The notes under the pieces: generated by a model
Told to the model about the DNA's origin: nothing
The model's database searches: none
Seen by the model: the letters and a program-made list of their open reading frames with translations, nothing else
Program-made: the position numbers and the translations under genes
NCBI GenBank assembly: GCA_020443005.1
Contig: JAGRJA010000145.1
Coordinates: 1 to 25,051 of the forward strand
Direction: 5' to 3'
DNA from: Pseudomonadales bacterium
Lineage (GTDB): Bacteria > Pseudomonadota > Gammaproteobacteria > Pseudomonadales > UBA7239
Length of the DNA: 25,051 bases
Shown: in pieces, positions 21,344-25,051 of the stretch
How the letters are laid out: every line of letters begins with the position of its first letter
Numbering within the stretch: position 1 is the first letter of the stretch

Positions 21344-22834
21344 ATGAATAAAGAAATTTTGATGGTCGCTGATGCGGTTTCCAACGAAAAGGGTGTAAGC
21401 CGTGAAATCATTTTTCAGGCGATAGAGCAGGCGCTGGCAACTGCCACCAAAAAACGCTACGACGAAGATTCCAATATTCGCGTCAATATTGACCGTCAGA
21501 CCGGTGAGTACACGACTACTCGCTGGTGGGAAGTTGTTGCAGATGATGTGCTTGCTGAATTGGGCACACAATTTACCACTGAAGAAGCGCATGAGATCGA
21601 TGCCGGTCTGAATGTCGGCGACATCTATGAAACAGAGGTCGAGAATGTTGAATTTGGGCGTATAGCTGCACAGACAGCCAAACAGGTCATCGTGCAAAAA
21701 GTGCGCGAGGCCGAAAAGGCGCAGGTGGTGGATCGTTATCGTGAGCACATTGGCGAGCTGATTAACGGCACTGTCAAAAAAGTGACAAGAGACAGCGTCA
21801 TTGTGGATCTTGGCAACAATGCAGACGCAATCTTGCCCCGTGAAAATCTCGTTGGCCGTGAAATATTTCGTATTAATGACCGTGTGCGGGCGTTATTGCT
21901 GGAAATTCGTGAAGATGCCCGCGGCCCCCAGCTTATTCTTAGCCGCTCTTGCCCGGAAATGCTGATTGAATTGTTCAAGATTGAAGTGCCGGAAATTGCC
22001 GAACAGGTTATCGAAATTCGCAGTGCAGCGCGCGACCCGGGCCTAAGGGCGAAGATTGCCGTGAAAACCAATGATGGACGCATTGATCCTGTGGGAGCCT
22101 GTGTCGGTATGCGTGGTTCGCGTGTGCAGGCTGTTTCAGGTGAACTGGACAACGAAAGAGTGGATATTGTTCTGTGGGATGATAACCCTGCTCAGTTGGT
22201 GATTAATGCCCTTTCTCCGGCCGAGATTGAGTCCATCGTTGTTGACGAGGATTCACGCACCATGGATGTCGCAGTAGCCGAGGATGGCCTTGCAATGGCG
22301 ATAGGTCGCAACGGTCAGAATGTGAGGCTTGCCAGTGAGCTTACCGGCTGGACCATCAATGTGATGAGTGTTGACGAATTTGCTGCCAAACAGCAAAGAG
22401 AATCCGGTGCTTCTGCAGAAGCCTTTATCGAGGCGCTGGATATCGACGAAGAAATGGCGCAGATACTGGTTGAGGAAGGTTTTACCTCTCTGGAGGAAAT
22501 CGCCTATGTCCCGCTCGAAGAATTGTTGGGTATTGATGGTTTTGATGAGGATATTGCCGAAGAATTGCGCGCCCGTGCGAAGGATGCCTTGCTTACAAAA
22601 GCGCTGGCTTCCGGTGCTGACGACTCGGCAGAGCCCGCTGAAGACCTGTTGGGAATGGAAGGTATGGATGAAAGTTTGGCGAAACAGATGGCTGCCAAAG
22701 GTATTGTCACGATGGAAGATCTTGCCGAGCAGGCCGTCGACGAGTTGATCGAGCAGATAGATGGTCTGGATGAGCAGCGTGCAGCGGACCTGATTATGAA
22801 AGCGCGTGAACCCTGGTTTGCAGACGCAGAATAA
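21344..22834 (+). CDS. nusA: Transcription termination/antitermination factor NusA
   Basis: 496 residues, the usual gammaproteobacterial length. Binds RNA polymerase and nascent RNA to control pausing, termination and antitermination. Order of domains: N-terminal RNAP-binding (about 1-130), S1 (about 135-200, GTVKKVTRDSVIVDLG), KH1 (about 230-300, with the VGMRGSRVQAV loop), KH2 (about 302-345, with the IGRNGQNVRLAS loop), and two acidic C-terminal repeats (about 360-420 and 435-495) as in E. coli, which bind the RNAP alpha C-terminal domain. GAGG lies 9 nt before the ATG. Followed by infB in the same operon. Confidence 0.98.
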   Translation: MNKEILMVADAVSNEKGVSREIIFQAIEQALATATKKRYDEDSNIRVNIDRQTGEYTTTRWWEVVADDVLAELGTQFTTEEAHEIDAGLNVGDIYETEVENVEFGRIAAQTAKQVIVQKVREAEKAQVVDRYREHIGELINGTVKKVTRDSVIVDLGNNADAILPRENLVGREIFRINDRVRALLLEIREDARGPQLILSRSCPEMLIELFKIEVPEIAEQVIEIRSAARDPGLRAKIAVKTNDGRIDPVGACVGMRGSRVQAVSGELDNERVDIVLWDDNPAQLVINALSPAEIESIVVDEDSRTMDVAVAEDGLAMAIGRNGQNVRLASELTGWTINVMSVDEFAAKQQRESGASAEAFIEALDIDEEMAQILVEEGFTSLEEIAYVPLEELLGIDGFDEDIAEELRARAKDALLTKALASGADDSAEPAEDLLGMEGMDESLAKQMAAKGIVTMEDLAEQAVDELIEQIDGLDEQRAADLIMKAREPWFADAE

Positions 22835-22891
22835 AAGGCGATGTTGGCAATTCCTGGTAGCGGGTAGATAGAGAGTTAAAGAGGATAAATC

Positions 22892-25051
22892 ATGGCTGAT
22901 GTAACAGTCGGAAAACTTGCGGAAACAGTTGGTATCTCTGTCGAGCGTCTGCTTCAGCAAATGGCTGAGGCAGGTCTTGATCAAAAAACGGCCGATGATG
23001 CTGTCAGCGATGGCGAAAAACAGACTCTTTTGGCTTTTTTGAAGAAAGGCCCGTCTTCTACGGCAGCTACAGCAAAGAAAATCACGCTTAAACGCAAGAC
23101 CATCGGTACCCTTAAGGCCGCTTCCGGCGCAGGTAAAAAAACAGTCAATGTCGAGGTGCGTAAAAAGCGAACCTATATCAAGCGGGATGAAGTTGCCGTT
23201 CAGGAAGAACCGGAAAGCCCCGCTGAAAATGAAGCCACTGCCATTGTTGAAGAGCCGGTAACAGAGTCGCAACCCGCAGCGGCATCAGACAAGACGAGCG
23301 TATCTGAATCGACGGTGTCTGAAGATGCCGGGCAAGAAAATGTTCAGGAAACTGTCGTTGAGAACAAACCGCATTCAGCGCTGGATGACGCAGAGCAACG
23401 ACGCCAGGCCGCTATTCACGCCCGTTTGCAGGCAGAGGAAAAAGAAAAGGCTGAAAGAGAGGCGCAAAAACTGCGCAAGGAAGAGGAAGCCAAAAAAGCG
23501 GGTGGTGAAGATAAGCGAAAAACGGAAGAAAAGCCGGCAATGCCGTCACGGCGACCCAAAGAGCTGGATATCGATGACGAAAAAGATGGTCCACGAGGTA
23601 AAAAGAAGGCGGGTGCCCCTGGCAAGCTGAAAGAAAAAACGCGTGGCGGGAAGCTGAGCAAAAAAGACATTTTGCATATTGCCGTTGAGGAAACGCTCGA
23701 TGATGAGCGCATTGTTGTCCAGCATCGCCCCAAAGCCCATGTCAAAATGGACAACAAGCATACTTTTTCGAGACCTGTACAGGCGCGTGTTTATGAGGTC
23801 GAGGTATCCGGGCCGATAACCGTTGCAGAACTGGCGCAGAAAATGTCTGTCAAGGCTGGCGAGGTCATCAAGCAGCTGATGAAACTGGGGACGATGGCAA
23901 CCATTAATCAGGCGATAGACCCCGAGACTGCGCAGATCGTCGTCGAAGAGATGGGGCATGTTTTCAAGGCGGTTTCAGAAACAGCGCTTGAAGATGACCT
24001 GATGGAAGAAGTAACCGCTGAAGGCACACTGGAACCGCGTGCACCGATTGTTACCGTAATGGGTCATGTTGACCATGGCAAGACCTCCCTGCTCGATTAC
24101 ATTCGTAAAACCAGAGTTGCATCCGGCGAAGCAGGTGGTATTACCCAGCATATCGGGGCTTATAAAGTAAAAACCGGTCACGGTGATATCGCGTTTCTGG
24201 ATACCCCCGGGCATGCGGCGTTTACAGCCATGCGTGCTCGTGGAGCGCAATGTACGGATGTTGTCATTCTGGTTGTGGCTGCTGACGATGGAGTGATGCC
24301 GCAAACCGAAGAAGCCATCAACCATGCCAAGGCAGCCGGGGTACCGCTGGTTGTGGCGATTAACAAGATTGACAAGGAGTCTGCAGACCCGGAAAGGGTA
24401 ACCAACGAGCTTGTTGGTCGTGGTGTTGTACCGGATGGTTGGGGTGGTGATACCCAGTTTGTACATGTTTCTGCGCATACCGGGGAAGGAATAGACCAGT
24501 TGCTGGATGCAGTGTTGTTGCAATCCGAAATGCTGGAATTACAGGCGGCACGGGACCTTCCTGCCAGTGGTGTTGTTGTTGAATCCCGTCTTGATAAAGG
24601 GCGTGGTGTGGTGGCAACCGTTCTGGTTCAAAGCGGCACTTTGAAGAAAGGCGATATCGTGTTGGCGGGCACCTATTTTGGTCGTGCGCGCGCGATGGTG
24701 GCCGATACCGGTGAACAGATTGAGGAAGCCGGGCCATCAACCCCCGTTGAATTGTTGGGTCTTGACGGTACGCCAAACGCCGGCGACAGTTTTATTGTTG
24801 TTGCCAATGAACGGCGAGCCAGAGAAGTAGCCGAGCTGCGCGAGAAGAAAGAGCGCGAAGAAAGGCAAAATCGTCAGCAAACGGCAAAAATGGAAAACAT
24901 GTTCGCCAATTTTGGCGGAACCGAAAAGAAAACCATGACGGTATTGCTCAAGGCCGATGTGCGGGGTTCACTCGAAGCAATTACTGCTGCGCTGGGTGAA
25001 ATGGGTAACGATGAAGTCGAAGTCCAGATCGTGGGCTCGGGTGTCGGCGGC
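22892..25051 (+). CDS. infB: Translation initiation factor IF-2, 3' end missing
   Basis: GTPase that brings fMet-tRNA to the ribosome; the initiator tRNA gene itself lies upstream in the same operon region. The first 720 residues are in the window and the C-terminal part is cut off. The N-terminal MADVTVGKLAETVGISVERLL domain (about 1-50) is followed by a long charged linker (about 55-280) rich in Glu, Lys and Ala, then a second IF2N module (VEVSGPITVAELAQKMSV, about 305-322). G-domain motifs: GHVDHGKT (391-398), DTPGH (437-441), NKID (491-494) and SA (527-528). GAGG is 8-9 nt upstream of the ATG. Starts 57 nt after nusA. No frameshift is seen. Confidence 0.98.
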   Translation, partial: MADVTVGKLAETVGISVERLLQQMAEAGLDQKTADDAVSDGEKQTLLAFLKKGPSSTAATAKKITLKRKTIGTLKAASGAGKKTVNVEVRKKRTYIKRDEVAVQEEPESPAENEATAIVEEPVTESQPAAASDKTSVSESTVSEDAGQENVQETVVENKPHSALDDAEQRRQAAIHARLQAEEKEKAEREAQKLRKEEEAKKAGGEDKRKTEEKPAMPSRRPKELDIDDEKDGPRGKKKAGAPGKLKEKTRGGKLSKKDILHIAVEETLDDERIVVQHRPKAHVKMDNKHTFSRPVQARVYEVEVSGPITVAELAQKMSVKAGEVIKQLMKLGTMATINQAIDPETAQIVVEEMGHVFKAVSETALEDDLMEEVTAEGTLEPRAPIVTVMGHVDHGKTSLLDYIRKTRVASGEAGGITQHIGAYKVKTGHGDIAFLDTPGHAAFTAMRARGAQCTDVVILVVAADDGVMPQTEEAINHAKAAGVPLVVAINKIDKESADPERVTNELVGRGVVPDGWGGDTQFVHVSAHTGEGIDQLLDAVLLQSEMLELQAARDLPASGVVVESRLDKGRGVVATVLVQSGTLKKGDIVLAGTYFGRARAMVADTGEQIEEAGPSTPVELLGLDGTPNAGDSFIVVANERRAREVAELREKKEREERQNRQQTAKMENMFANFGGTEKKTMTVLLKADVRGSLEAITAALGEMGNDEVEVQIVGSGVGG

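Noticed and set aside
22253..23272. 339-codon open frame on the minus strand across nusA and infB
   Set aside because: It is antisense to two certain genes, and its Cys/Phe-rich composition is that of a mirror frame.

Overview
The window comes from a mid-GC gammaproteobacterium. Both ends carry the conserved chromosomal block glmM–tpiA–secG–tRNA-Leu(GAG) … tRNA-fMet–rimP–nusA–infB. The FolX, FolE, OxyR and photolyase sequences, and a small protein resembling the C-terminus of SutA, fit a marine or environmental gammaproteobacterium related to the Pseudomonas/Cellvibrio/Spongiibacter lineages. The genus cannot be settled from the sequence alone.

Layout. (1) 1–2651: glmM (5' end cut off), tpiA, secG and tRNA-Leu, all rightward. 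(2) 2652–20442: about 18 kb of accessory genes that separate tRNA-Leu from tRNA-fMet, two tRNAs that are close neighbours in E. coli. (3) 20443–25051: a strong sigma70-type promoter, tRNA-fMet, a row of three hairpins, rimP, nusA and infB (3' end cut off).

Accessory contents from left to right: a terminator-bounded stretch with G-rich repeats beside tRNA-Leu, possibly an old integration scar; folX-folE (pterin synthesis); a leftward pair of a DUF2878-like membrane protein and an unrecognised secreted protein that share an ATGA stop/start; a class I photolyase/cryptochrome; a large MMPL/RND exporter; a SutA-like small protein; a cold-shock protein with a long leader; a DUF4124-like membrane-anchored protein; an oxidation module of cytochrome P450, TetR regulator, KshA/DAF-36-like Rieske oxygenase and SDR dehydrogenase; an arsenic operon arsR–arsC–acr3–arsH; and a peroxide-defence unit of rubrerythrin and a separate rubredoxin, divergent from oxyR.

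How the parts may work together. Many cargo genes handle oxidative or light stress (photolyase, OxyR/rubrerythrin/rubredoxin, ArsH). The P450–Rieske–SDR set has the enzyme classes expected for oxidising a sterol, steroid or terpenoid-like substrate, and it is the most interesting candidate for an uncharacterised pathway. Two regulatory regions are clear by eye. One is a four-element OxyR box with exact 11-nt phasing between rubrerythrin and oxyR. The other is a 36-bp near-perfect palindrome that holds the arsR –10 element and runs into the arsR start codon, which implies a nearly leaderless mRNA.
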